Source: Sodiomyces alkalinus F11 (Eukaryota > Ascomycota > Sordariomycetes > Glomerellales > Plectosphaerellaceae). From it: a DNA stretch of 64,000 nt. Below are positions 50,270 to 61,430 of the stretch, in pieces. The stretch lies in NCBI RefSeq assembly GCF_003711515.1, contig NW_021167081.1, positions 2,846,483 to 2,910,482 of the forward strand, written 5' to 3'. The first letter of the stretch is position 1, and the number at the start of each line of letters is the position of its first letter. The notes beneath the pieces are model-generated. The model was not told where the DNA came from. It did not search any database and worked only from the letters and a program-made list of their open reading frames with translations. Position numbers and translations under genes: made by a program.

Positions 50270-53200
50270 AATAAGAATCTATATTCTTTTATAGAATATA
50301 AGGAGGAGTTAGGCGTGGTAGGAGCTCCCGCTTCGGTACCACGCCGAGTCTAATATAATAGTAATCTAGGAACCCGGCCTTAACCCTTTCACGAAAGGCC
50401 CTGACTACTACTCTCAAACGGTATACTGGCTAATCTAAGGAGGGGGCCGCGCCCTCCTATATATCTATAAGAGATACCCGCTATACGCGTAGACGTAGCG
50501 GGCCTATTATAATACCTACGCGTTTATATTCGGGACCAGAGATAATACCCTTATAATCTAGTTAATCTACTTAGAGAACTGCTAGTTAGCTAGGATCCCG
50601 TAGAATATACCCTTATAGAATATATTTGACACGGTACCGTTATAAGGCCGATACGTCCTTACAGGAGACCCTAATCTATACTACCCCTTATAGATATAGC
50701 CACCGCGGTACTACCCCCGGGCTAATACCTTACTTACTTTTACGACCCGGTAGAACCTAGACCTAGTATCCCCCCCGGAACCACTATATAGTATTAGCCG
50801 GGCCGGCGTGCTAGCACGATTAACCTTATAGAAGCAATATAAGGGCTTCTCTACGACTTTAGCGGCCCCGATAAGACTATTATTAGGTCGGATTAGTACT
50901 TATAGATAGCCCGAATGAACATTAAGATAAATACCGCGGTAAGCACTACGATAATACTAATACGGGACCTAGTCAGGCCGTATTAGGTCTAGAAGGACTT
51001 TAACCGTTTATAGATCCCCTAGCTCGCCGCCACGTAACTATAGTAGACTAGCCCCCTTATAATACTAGGAGATATCGACTTAGTATTAAAGAACCTAGTT
51101 AAGAACCTTATAACCCTAGCCGATAAGGCCGTACCGCGTCGCCGCGGGGGTACCCCTAAACTCCTACTTACCTCTTAGTAGAACACGGAGCTAACCGCTC
51201 TTACTTAGGAAATAAGGCGCCTTTACCGTAGATATATATCTAGGAAGTCCTAGTACCGATAGGATAAGTTCTAGAAAGCGGAGAGGTGCTACGAGAAGGC
51301 TATAGCGGTAGCGAAGCGGCTATACTAGCGGTATCTGCTTTACTTAACCAGGAAGAACGATAACCTCCTTTAGCGATTACAGAAATAGATATAAACTAAA
51401 GGGGGAATACCGCTAAACCCCTTATTAGTACCACTACTATACCGGGATAATAGCGATAACCCAGCTATTATACACGCAGAGAAAGCCGAAATCCTTAACC
51501 GGAAGTTCTTCCCTCCCCCCCCCCCTTCCTTACCGCCCTTAAGCACCTAAGCGCGGAATTTCCCCTTCGATAGAATATCCGCTATAATATTACCGTAGTG
51601 GATATATAGGGGCGCCTTAAGAAAACTAAACTCTAGGCGGTATTATGGCCTAATAGGCTCCTGGCAGAGCTCCTAAAAGTATATAGACCCCCCTTATACT
51701 AAAGGCTAAGTACTATCTTTATAGCGTGCTTTAAAGTAGGCTATTACGCGAAAAGGTGCCGCTATACTACTATAGTAATCTTTAAAAAGAAAGGTTAGCC
51801 GCCGGTCGATTATAAGATAGTAAAAGGCTAATAACCGATATTACTCCTTAGTATAATAGATACAGTCCTTAAAGAGATATTAGCCGACTATATCGCCGTT
51901 ATAGCGGAGGAGTATCGGCTCCTCCTAAAAGGATAGATAGGTAACCGGACTAGGTAAAGTATAAAGATAGTAGTATAGAAAGTTATAAACGCTGTGAAGG
52001 CGAGTTAAATCTACAACGGTATTATTTAGATACTCTAACTAAATATTAAAAACGCTTTTAATATTATCCATTACTCTTACCTCCTCGAGGTACTTAAGAG
52101 GAAAGGCTTCCCCTAATAGCTTACTACCCGAATTAATAGCTTCCTCTAAGACCGTATAGTCTAACTACTACTTAATAGCGAAATATCCCCCCCGCGGCAC
52201 TTCCGCGGGGGTATATTATAAGGCTCCCTGATCTCTCCTATTCTCTTTATTCTCTATATCTCCACCCTTTATACGGAGCTAGAAAGGGACCTTAAAACGA
52301 TAGTAATAGGTTTTACAAATAACACGAATATTATCGTTTTTAGTAGGATACAGGTATAGACGCGGTACTATCTCGCCGCCGCGTAGCGGGCTTACTTAGA
52401 CTAGGCGATAATAAGCGGATTATAGTTCGAACTAGCTAAGTATATTTATATCTCCTTTACGAAATCATGCTAACCCTCCTTTACCCTACTCCCCTTTAGC
52501 GTTACTTCGGTGCTAGTAGCGGAGGCGATAAGGCTCCTAGGTGTTTAGCTTAATAGGAAACTTAACTTCCGATATTATACTATACTAAAAGGGTAAAGAG
52601 CCGACTAGCTATCTAAATATACGCCCTTTTAAGGCTTAGTATAGTAGCGTAAGGGTATAGCTTCGTAGATACAAAAAGACTATATCTTATAGTAATAAGA
52701 CTAATAGTCGACTATTACGCCTTAGCCGTCTATAAGATAAGTGCCGGCCCCTAGTATAGCCCTATAGCGGTACTTATAGCGATATAGAACCGATACCTTC
52801 GACTAGTAGCCGGAGCCTATAAGCCTATACCGGTTAGGGTTCTCGAAAAAAAGACCTTTATTTCCCCCCTTAACCTATACCTCTTATGCCTTAATACCTA
52901 GAAGGTCCTCCGGATACAGGAAAAGGACACCGAAGATAAGATATTAGCCGGAGTATACGCTACGGCGAGAGCCGTAGCGATGTCGAATTAGTATTATAGG
53001 ACCTATACTATCCTCGCGTGGATAGCCTAGCTTACCACCCTAATAACCTAGGCCGGAAACTCGCCCCCGAGCAAAGCCCTTATAAGGGAATAGGGTAAAG
53101 CCTAGGCGGAAGTATAACGGCCTTATACCTACGCTATAACGGCACTAAGCCGCCCCCGGATATAATACTCCCTCCGGAAATATAAAGGACTCCTTAAGCT

Positions 53201-54000
53201 ATAAAGCTTCGCACTTACCTAGATTAGATTAAAAACACTAGGCCTATAAGCTTTCCTAGCTAAACCGAGGGTACCGGGATTCCTCATACCGTGGTGCCCT
53301 TACGGTAATAGAGGGGTAGAAATAACGGAGTATATAATGCTGTAATACTAGGACGTGACTAAGGATAAGCCTAAGAAGCTCTTTAATTCTATAGGGAGAT
53401 GACTTACGATTAAAGGGGATATATATAATATACTAGGCTATAATATAGAAGCCGGGATAATAGCTCAATAGTTCCTATGAATAAAAAGGCTTAACGACTT
53501 TCGCTTTACCCTTAAAGTTATAAAAGCCGACGGGATTATAGCGGCACTATAATAGGGAAAAGGTAATATAACGGTCTGGTTTAGTATTAAATAGGGCCCT
53601 GTAATCTAGGACCCTGGCAATATAAAAGCGTTATCGGGCTATACCCCCTTTTACTCCTCGTTAATCTTAGTAGTACCCCCCTTAAAGGCGCTAATACTAC
53701 TCTTAATATACTCGAGGCCCTAGAACTAGTAAGCTATACTATTACTACGGAGGCGCTATAGCGAAATCGAAAAGAGACTATACACGTAATAGTGTATTAG
53801 AACGCCTATTATGCCGTTTAGGCGGTAAGTCCGGCGGAGAATATCTTATAAAACCACCTTTACCGATAAGGTGCCGCTATAGCTATAACTGGAAGGTAGC
53901 GCCCGAGTAACGGCCTATCTAAAGGATAAAGCCGCCGTTTTTGGATACACCTTAGCCTATAGGTTATTAGTAAGGCGTTACCGCGATATCGAAACGAGAC
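50270..54000 (+). pseudogene. LINE-II ORF2 remnant (endonuclease, RT, RNase H)
   Basis: The endonuclease region is about 50280-51100 (ILGDIDL near 51070). RT is about 51600-52600, with FKKKGQP, NIKNAFNIIHYSYLL, FRGGILQGSLISPILFILYI at about 52200-52260 and the FTNNTNIIVFS box (normally YVDD) near 52310. A degraded RNase H region follows at about 53560-53980. Poly-C runs at 50250 and 51513 may mark slippage. Confidence 0.78.
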
Positions 54001-54926
54001 TACTTACCGTAGCGATACTACTATTACTAGTCTTTACTAATAGGTAAAGAGTATAAACGTCTATAAGATATTATTACTACTTCTTAGTAGCGGGGGGGAC
54101 TTATCGACTAATTAGACTACCTTAATATACTAACGGTACCTTTACGGTATAAAAACGACTTATATCTTTACACGGGTGTTAACTATTACCGTATTAAAAA
54201 CACGTAGTACTAGTACTTATAGTACTAGTATAAGCTCCGACGTTATCTAGGTAGGTTCCTAGGCGCTTACTATAACGTATGTAACTACTATATATTAGTT
54301 GCTATAATGCTACTTTAGTACTACTAGAGTATATATACGGTATAACACGAATAGTGCCTTATTTATAATAACGATTATTATTACTAGGAGAAGGTATTTA
54401 TAGCTATTAGTATACTACTACTAAACTGCTACCACGGTATAGAGATACTTATATTACGATACTATTTACGGTTAATATTATAATTATTATTGCTAATACT
54501 ATTATACTACTTAGTTAACCCCGCGCTACTATAACGCTACCCACGAACTATGGTCTATATACTAGAATTAAGTAGGACAATTATAAATAAAGAATAAAAA
54601 CTAGAAGATACTACTAGTTAGTATAACGCCGCGATAATAAGCCTATAAGACCGTAAACAGGAACGTAATAAGGAACACCTATAATAAGCTCTATAGCGTT
54701 ATAGGAAGAAAAAGAGGAAAAGGAGGAGAACTTTACCCTTTATTAATTATCTACTATTTCTTTTACAGGTATAAGCGGAGCCCTACCATTTGTGCCTACC
54801 GCCGGATATAGTAGGCACCCAGCCTCTAAGGGAGGCAGGAACGCCTGCCTTACCTTCTCTTTTTATTAATTGAATAGAAGGAATAATAGGAATAGTCCCC
54901 GGGGACGTAAAGAGGCCGGAGATAGT
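54001..54926 (+). other. LINE-II 3' region, AT-rich part
   Basis: Tandem-like TAGTACTAGTACTTATAG near 54210-54235 and long TA/TTA-rich stretches. A charged Lys/Glu-rich conceptual segment is near 54640-54730. No recognisable domain. Confidence 0.35.
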
Positions 54927-54963
54927 GTGCCGCGGCCGTTACACGGTAGAAACGCCGCGGCAC
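54927..54963 (+). other. GC-rich hairpin in the LINE-II 3' region
   Basis: Perfect 9-bp arms GTGCCGCGG and CCGCGGCAC with a 19-base loop. Two further palindromes follow: CGGGGC / GCCCCG around 55084-55102 and CCCGGGATCCCGGG at about 55143-55156. LINE 3' structures can be recognised by the element's own reverse transcriptase; that role is inferred here. Confidence 0.5.
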
Positions 54964-55273
54964 CCTTATGGCCCCCTGCCTCCTTACTAACGACCGGCCT
55001 AGGCTAACCCGAACGATAGCTTATTACCCTTCCCGTTAGCCACCAGCCTAGAGGTATAATCTAGATATACAGAGGGCATAAACCGGGGCTATATCGGCCC
55101 CGTAACGGTATTACTCTAACTAAGAATAAGTATAGAGGTTTTTCCCGGGATCCCGGGTTTTCCCCTTTATAGCTACCCGAGAAGGACTATATAGTCTAAA
55201 TTAGGCTCCTATAGATTAAAGAGGGTAGCGGAGTAAGAAGAAGAAGAATAATACTAATAATATAAAAACAAAC

Positions 55274-55620
55274 GAAAAGCCCTGCGGGAAGCCCTGGCAG
55301 GCTTACCGCTATCTCTACCGCTATTATTCGGTACTAAAAGAGGGATACAGACTATAGAGGCCTGTCTTTTAGCTACTAAAATAGCTTCCGCGGAGTGGTA
55401 TAGGGCGTAAACCTCGGATTCTACGGTTTAGTCATTCTGATTTGGGTTTTACCTATTTTTTTCTAGGTCTATTACATAGATTACTATAGAGGATTTCCTT
55501 GGTTTATTACCATGATTCACTATACTTAGGTTCTGCTAGCCTTTGGCCCTTATGGCGATAGGCGCCACGCTCTAGCTTTAGGGTTTTAAGCATATAAAAA
55601 AAAAACCGAAAAAGAAAAAA
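55274..55620 (+). mobile_element. LINE-I, right part with A-rich tail
   Basis: This continues LINE-I after the LINE-II insertion (GAAAAGCCCTGCGGGAAGCC matches LINE-III near 29575 inverted). It ends in an A-rich tail at about 55595-55620. Confidence 0.85.
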
Positions 55621-56088
55621 AGTATCGTGTCGGGTAGTTATAGCGTTTATAGCTTAGATAATTTCCTGTAGAGTCCTGGCGTTGAGAGGCTGGTCCTCGG
55701 AGAGGCCTTTATAGCGGATAATTAATCCCTCATAGTATTTACAAGGGATTATTTTAGGGGGGACCGGGTCCTATAGCAGTGCTATCACGGGAGCTCGGGC
55801 TACGATCATAGCCTAGGTCTCTTTAGTTCTATTAATTCCTTTTCGTAGTTCATCTTAGATAATATAGCAGATAATAATATATAAGCATACTAATAGTAAT
55901 ATAGTAATAGTACTATAGCTATAACATACTATAATTAGTTCCTCTACTAGCTTAATAACCTATTCTATTATATTTCTATTACCTAGTAGGCCCTGATGTA
56001 CTGTCTTAAATTTAGCTATCCTCGGATCTAAGGGTTATAGCGGTCCCCTTTTAGTCCCGTATCGGTTCCGCGTAGCGTTCTGGCCTAA

Positions 56089-56143
<55 letters not shown>

Positions 56144-56375
56144 GCGGGGGCGCTTATTATACGAAAAGTAAGTCCGTTAAAAACTTTACAAGGTCGAAGT
56201 CAGGATAACGCCGTTTATCGACTATTCTAGTTCTACCGCGGCGCCTGCGTTATAGTGCCTCTACGATAGTATCCCGGGAGGGAGGTAATAGTTATAATCG
56301 CTATCTTAATAGTTTCGTCGATTTTACTTGTATTACGCGCCTGTGGTCTATAGGCGTGGTATTCTGAATTAATAA
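55621..56375 (-). mobile_element. LINE-II fragment, inverted
   Basis: The reverse complement matches the first ~720 bases of LINE-II: 5' region and start of ORF1 (48650-49360). For example, CCTCCCTCCCGGGATACTAT is shared with 48722-48741. It ends abruptly at the A-rich tail of LINE-I. The C-rich site of LINE-II ORF1 (near 48870) has become the 52-base G run here. Confidence 0.82.
56091..56142. repeat. 52-base G homopolymer
   Basis: An uninterrupted G run lies within the inverted LINE-II fragment, where the intact LINE-II has only a short C-rich stretch (CCCCCCTCCTCC near 48866). It is either a real slippage expansion or a sequencing/assembly artefact. On paper it can form G-quadruplexes. Confidence 0.95.
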
Positions 56376-57159
56376 CCGCGTTAATTAATATCTAGGCCTG
56401 TTCTACGCTGGATTCTAGGCTTTAGAACTATTAGATATATTCTATCGTTCTAAGGGGGTATTTTTAAATAGTCAAAGCTCGATGTTAGGGCGTGAGTTCC
56501 GTTTAATTCGGCAACATCGGCTAATTGATCGGTTTATACGTATAATCCTGCTAAGCTCTATTTCCTTATAATAAATTGTCATAGATACTTTCTATAGAGG
56601 AACCTTTTCTCTATAAGCGAATACACACACAATTCCGCGTACGTTTTTTATATTCTAATAGTATTCTTTCTTACTATATATAGCTTATTACTTTAACTAG
56701 TAGTTAAAGTAATATATACTCTTTTACCTTTATTGTAGAGGGCTTATATTCTTGTATATATATAGACTGCCCGAGGTAAGAACCGCGGTTTCAACCTAAT
56801 TAGATTACACTATTATATAATATATAATATCAATCGCTTGTCTATATATAGTTATTAGTTAAAACTAGTGTCCGTATATTAGTTAAGTATTAAAAAGCTA
56901 TCCTTAGAATATAAAAGAAATACCCTGTATATATAGGCAGTATTAAGAAATATGTTACTATTATATTTAGCTATATTAGGAGTATTTCTTATACTATTAT
57001 TATTATAGACAATAAATCTTAATCATGAGAGCTTTTAAGTAAGAGTCAATATAAAGAGTAGAGTACTTTTACGTCTATAAGGCCTGCATATTACGGTATA
57101 GTTTAGTCGACGTATTTATTAGGTCAATATAGTATATCGAATCTCGTTAAGGTATAATA
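56376..57159. other. AT-rich DNA without recognisable gene
   Basis: Strongly AT-rich with TATA repeats. A perfect 12-bp inverted repeat with a 3-base loop lies at 56687-56713 (arms ATTACTTTAACT and AGTTAAAGTAAT). No coding frame was seen. Confidence 0.5.
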
Positions 57160-57433
57160 TGTCGCACGTTAAATAGCACTTGGATAATTAACTTAGTAGA
57201 GCAGAAATCTCGTGTGTGTGTATTGTGTTAAGTTATATCTATGTTAGTCTCTTATACTCTTGATTTAGGTGGTGAAGGCTCTGTTATAGGTACTATGTTA
57301 TTTGGATCCTATCCGGTCTTTTCCGGTATCCGCCCCTATTATATCCTGATACCCGAGGTCCGAAGCCCTTAGTTAGGGAGTGGATCCCCCCTGGATCCCC
57401 TATGGACCATGTCGTGCTCCTGCCTATGCGACA
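57160..57433 (-). repeat. Solo LTR of the copia D family, little mutated
   Basis: The reverse complement runs from TGTCGCATAGGCA (57433) to ACGTGCGACA (57160) and aligns with the D LTRs over their whole length. It keeps TG and CA where the D LTRs have TA. No identical 5-bp flanks were found (TAATA left, CAATG right), so it may be a recombination product or an old site. It ends 265 bp before the homeobox start codon. Confidence 0.88.
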
Positions 57434-57698
57434 CAATGAACCAAAGATAAGTGGATTGCAGAGCCTAGAGCATTAGAGAAAACGCGTAGCGTGCACTCGA
57501 ATATTGTGGCATTTTGACTCTCACTTGCCATATGATGCACGTTCTTGCTAATATCTAAGATCCGAGGCACTTCAAGACGCGTCCTTCTTACTTTTCTTAC
57601 AACAACGTTGTGTATGCCACAGTATACTCTCTGTTCTTCATTTGTTCCCATCCCTTGACGTCGCTTGCACTGCCATCCTCCATACACTGCTGTCTTCA

Positions 57699-59618
57699 AT
57701 GTTGTCATCAGCGCCCGCGTACCAACCACATATAGGTGGAATACCCGCCCCTGAACAATCTGGTCCAGAGATAATCTCTTCCAAATCTAAGGTTGAAAAG
57801 CAGCACCCGAGAGGCAAACGGAAGAGAACTGCGTATAGTCACACCTCATTTCCCGAGCAACCAACTGCCAAATTGTCCCATCTTGGTCGGGCTCTCGCCC
57901 TGGGGCCGTATTTTGCATAACTATAGAACTCGAAGCTGACGAGAGGACTACCCACACTCCCAGAGCGAGGGATAAACACATTTTAGAAGCTGCATACCAA
58001 GTCAACCCGAAACCTGACAAGGCGTCGCGTTGTGAGCTTGTTGAAAGCGTCTCCCTCAATGAGAAGGAAGTCCAAATCTGGTTCCAGAACCGACGACAAA
58101 ATGATAGACGAAAATCGCGACCACTTTCCCCTCAGGACATCGCTGAGATACGCAGCAGGGGTGCCAGAGTTCTACTGTCTCCGGCACAACCCACAAATGG
58201 TTATCAACTTGGAACAGACACCCGAGAGTCTTCCCTGCGAAATACAGCTCATGTGTGGAACCAGCTTGGACCGAATCAGAACATAGCGGAAGGATCTCCC
58301 GTCTTGCAAATTGGCGCCATCAATAAACAAAACGAATGGGATAGAGATACCCGAGATGATCTCAGAAGCCAAACCAATACAGAATCCAGAAAGCCGCCAA
58401 CACGTGACCAGTCTCAGAGCGAGGTCTTCAGCGAGGCTGAGTTCCCTTCAAATTCCACCAGACATGACGCTAACCACTGGGACCCGACAAGTTGCATTTC
58501 TAAGCTTACGGAATCCAGTCAGGAGGGCTCGTCATCGAGGTACCTTCCCTTTGCTAGAGCCCCTCTACTGCTTGCAGCTGGACTTACCTGGACTTCGTAG
58601 ATTACAGCAGCGTTCTCCATCCTCAGGAGCCTCGCGTTCTCCCGATACTCCCCTTCCGCCACCACGTTCGCAATACGAGTGCCAATCCCAGATTCGACTG
58701 TCACTGTCCTTGGAAGGGAAGGCTGAGGTTGTGTCGAATGAACTCTCGCCATCGCCAAGGCCGTCTCCAACCTTTCCTTGCGGTGTCAGCCCGCTGTCCT
58801 ATCCTCGGCCTCCTTCTTCCCATCGTAATCAAGCTACCCTTACAAGTGTCACCCTTCCTCCTATCTCAGCATTGACGGACTGTCTTCCCCCAACTTTGTC
58901 CCGGGGTAGATCACGCAATGCCCAAGCTTGGGAGTTCTGTTGCGACTCGGACAAACAGGATGAATTGACTATTCAGGCCGAGAATGAATCGAGCGGTTCC
59001 GCCGTTGCAGCGATCAGTCTACTCCGTTCAACCAGCATTGGACTCCAGCCCAACAGCACCAAACGTAATATTCCTCCAATTCAGCGTCTCGGACAAGATC
59101 GAAAAGTTAAGAAAGCATTTTTCGGCCAAACATCGTCAGACGGCCTTGTGCCGTTCATGGGTTCCAGAGATCGTCGCCGACTGTCACCATCCGCGGCATC
59201 GCAAGGGTCGAAGCCTTCCTTTGTTCATGAGTCTACAGACGACTCGGATAAAGAGAACAGGGGCCCAGGAGAGGATAGGAATCCGCCTCTCCGCCAGACA
59301 CCATTTCCAAGCCAAGAAAACATGCCGGAGAACCGAGAATTTACGCCGTCTCTTTCAGGGAATGTAAAACTTCCGAGAGGCGTCGTCCAATACAGGTCAG
59401 GTCAGCTGTTCAGGCGTCGATGTACCCCGGCACCGTCCTTACAACAAGGATTTGGCAACCAAGGGAAAATGTCCCAAGACCCGCAGAAGGCGACTCAAAG
59501 TGTTTTACGGGATGAAGATGTTAAGAGCTTCATGGGCGAGGAAATGAGCCCTAGCAAGAGAGGGGATATAGATTGTATTGCAGGCCTCTTATCACTGAGC
59601 CGAGGCAATTGGAGATAA
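57699..59618 (+). CDS. Fungal homeobox transcription factor (YOX1/YHP1-like), three exons
   Basis: Proposed exons are 57699-57832, 57964-58539 and 58601-59618, 1728 nt and 575 residues. The homeodomain is at about residues 39-97. It has a basic arm GKRKRT, helix 1 HILEAAYQ, the fungal NPKPDK turn, and recognition helix EKEVQIWFQNRRQNDRR (invariant W84, F85, N87, R89), followed by KSRPLSPQDI. The rest is Ser/Pro-rich. Near the middle is RLSLSLEGKAEVV, and the end is GLLSLSRGNWR, both features I associate with Pezizomycotina homologues. It would bind DNA in the nucleus; yeast relatives repress cell-cycle genes. The start is the first in-frame ATG; an upstream exon cannot be excluded. Base composition is normal. 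Open stretches at 58253-58600 and 58984-59367 are exon parts or shadows. Confidence 0.85.
57833..57963 (+). other. Intron 1 of the homeobox gene
   Basis: Donor GTATAG at 57833, branch-like GCTGAC at 57935-57940, acceptor CAG ending at 57963; 131 nt. A second donor (GTATTT at 57908) would give a 56-nt intron in the same phase, but would add 25 residues between the homeodomain arm and helix 1. I prefer the longer intron because it keeps the domain compact. Confidence 0.65.
58540..58600 (+). other. Intron 2 of the homeobox gene
   Basis: Donor GTACCT, acceptor TAG at 58598-58600; 61 nt. Without it the homeodomain frame stops at 58600. With it the frame passes into the long open frame that ends GNWR at 59618. 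The branch site is not obvious (CTTAC at 58583-58587 is possible). Confidence 0.75.
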
Positions 59619-60179
59619 TGCTGGGACTGGTTTGTCGAAGGTGCTCATGATATATTATTTGCTTGGATGAAGTTTGTTCGACGTGATGAGAAGATGGTCC
59701 TGCATTTACAACAAAAGGCTCTGGAGGTGTTAGATGCCTAGAGCCAGCCACCTTATCGAGGTGTGGCCAACCACATTATGTCAGACTTCTAGAGTACCTT
59801 GATCCTATATATCCACACTTATTTTGTCGCATGGGCACAGACCATGCCTGACTAAGGCCCCGTTCCCGAAAGCTCACGACCTGGGAAATCCTCCTATCAT
59901 GGCGGAAAAATGCATAACTTATAACCCACTGTCAGCACAGAAATAAGGTACGCAAAAGATATGTGTGTATTAAAGAAGAGTAAAAGGTACTTTACGGAAA
60001 TATCTAACTGTAAGGTAAAAGCAGGGGAAATCGATATAGATATATCGGTCGGTAGTATTCTATCCGAGTATATAAATAGCGTAAGTTATACCCCGGTAAG
60101 TGTGTGGTGGTATCTAATATACCCCCTTAGAACTGTAGGATTAATCCTGACTATTCTGCTTAATTAAAGCCGTAAATCC
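59619..60179. other. 3' flank of the homeobox gene and transition to mutated DNA
   Basis: Ordinary composition to about 59950, then TA-rich. It contains the short copia D LTR relic at 59825-59857. The plus frame at 59961-60167 crosses the border and resembles no protein. Confidence 0.45.
59825..59857 (+). repeat. Short relic of a copia D LTR start
   Basis: TGTCGCATGGGCACAGACC, then ATGCCTGACTAAGG, joins two parts of the D LTR beginning (compare 26637-26690) with an internal deletion of about 25 bases. The rest of the LTR is not recognisable. Confidence 0.6.
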
Positions 60180-61430
60180 AGGGTAAAATAGAGCCTAGAT
60201 ATTAATCTAACGGTTAAACGGCTTATTAAAAAGCGCGTTCTTTTTATGCCTAAAAACATTAAAAACGTGTAAAAACAGGTAGTTAAATTAACCCTAAAAC
60301 ATAACGTTAAAAATAGGTACCTAAATAATAATCTAAGGGTACTAAAGCCACGGGTAATCTAGGCTATAGATTTTAAATATAGCACCGCGCCCTTTATAAA
60401 TTACCTTAAGCCCCTTAGCTTAGGACCTGTATTCTTAATAGATATATAACCGCCTTATATTTCTGCGGGGGAAGTACCTTAGTTAGCCTATCGCTAACTA
60501 TGTCTTAGGTAAAGATCTATACGATTAGGACCTGCCTCTATTAAACGATCTAACGGATTTCAAGGACGTGGATATCTAGATACTTTAATCTACATATAAC
60601 CTAAGGGCGTAAAGCTTCTAATAGGATCCTCGTTTAGTCGTTATAATAGTATATCATTAGTGGTTCCTCCTTAAAGGTTAAGGTTAGGTCCTTAAATAAA
60701 CGCCATATCGCGATATACTGCCTAATAGTAGTAGAAAGTGCTATAAGCTCGGCTTTAGTACTAGAGGTTATAACGCTTATTTACCTATTTACCTTCTAGA
60801 CTATAGGGCGTCTAAATAATAATATAGTATAGCCTTAGGAACTATACTAAGTCTTACGGTTATCCCTAAAGGCCGTGTGAAAAGTATAGCTAACTGCGTG
60901 CTATAAGTAGTTATTACGTAGTCTAAAATAGAGGTATAGGGACTTAGTAGAGGCGAGGTACTTTAAACACGTATCTACGGTATCGTGATACTATTTTACC
61001 GGGTTAGTATTAAATTCGGTAAGCCTCGAAGCGGCTTTAGAGATATTAGGCCGGGTCTAATAGGTAGCGTAATTAATAAAGCCAACCTTCCGTAGATATA
61101 GATGGATTAAATCTATAGAGGCTTATTCAGTTACAGGTTATAAAACGTTAGGAAAAGAAAGAGGGCTTTTAACCCTACGCGTACTATAATCTAACTATAA
61201 CGCCTTAATCTTTTCGGTGATATAGTTCTTAAGGGAAAGCTACCCTTATATAATTCTTATTTCTTCTTATCCACTACACCACTTTTCTTTACATACACGT
61301 TCTCTTATAGTATACTTTTCCCTACGCACTTAAGGTAACTAGTCTACTTATACTATACACTCCTTAACTTTAGCGGCTATAAGTACGGATTAACCTATAC
61401 GCTAGTTTTCTGGCATACTATAGTTCTATA
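60180..61430 (-). pseudogene. Ty1/copia remnant F (end of pol)
   Basis: Minus-strand reading from about 61200 gives SFPNAL-like sequence, YATYQTRPDISKAASRLTEF (the CTRPDI region), LKYLAST, then ILLFRRPIVQKVNR and SVITSSTKAELIALSTT (the TEAEY motif of RNase H, about 60740-60780). Near 60480 it reads RLTKVLPPQKYKA (normally ADGLTKxL). RT upstream is not readable. The 3' LTR should lie around 60000-60400 but was not delimited. Stops are TAA/TAG. Confidence 0.75.

Larger units (their letters stand above)
48618..55260 (+). mobile_element. LINE-II, full length, nested in LINE-I, RIP-degraded
   Basis: It is flanked by the 13-bp target duplication TATAAAAACAAAC (48605-48617 and 55261-55273). The host LINE-I continues across it, as comparison with LINE-III near 29580 shows. 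It holds ORF1 with zinc knuckles and ORF2 with endonuclease, RT and RNase H, then a GC-rich structured 3' region and a short AT-rich tail. It is a different family from LINE-I/III/IV. An inverted fragment of it lies at 55621-56375. Confidence 0.9.

Noticed and set aside
57160..57433. Target-site duplication around the solo D LTR
   Set aside because: The flanks TAATA and CAATG do not match, so none is claimed.
58311..59618. Separate 435-residue gene starting at 58311
   Set aside because: Its end is the conserved C-terminus of the homeobox protein, and intron 2 joins it to the homeodomain exon.
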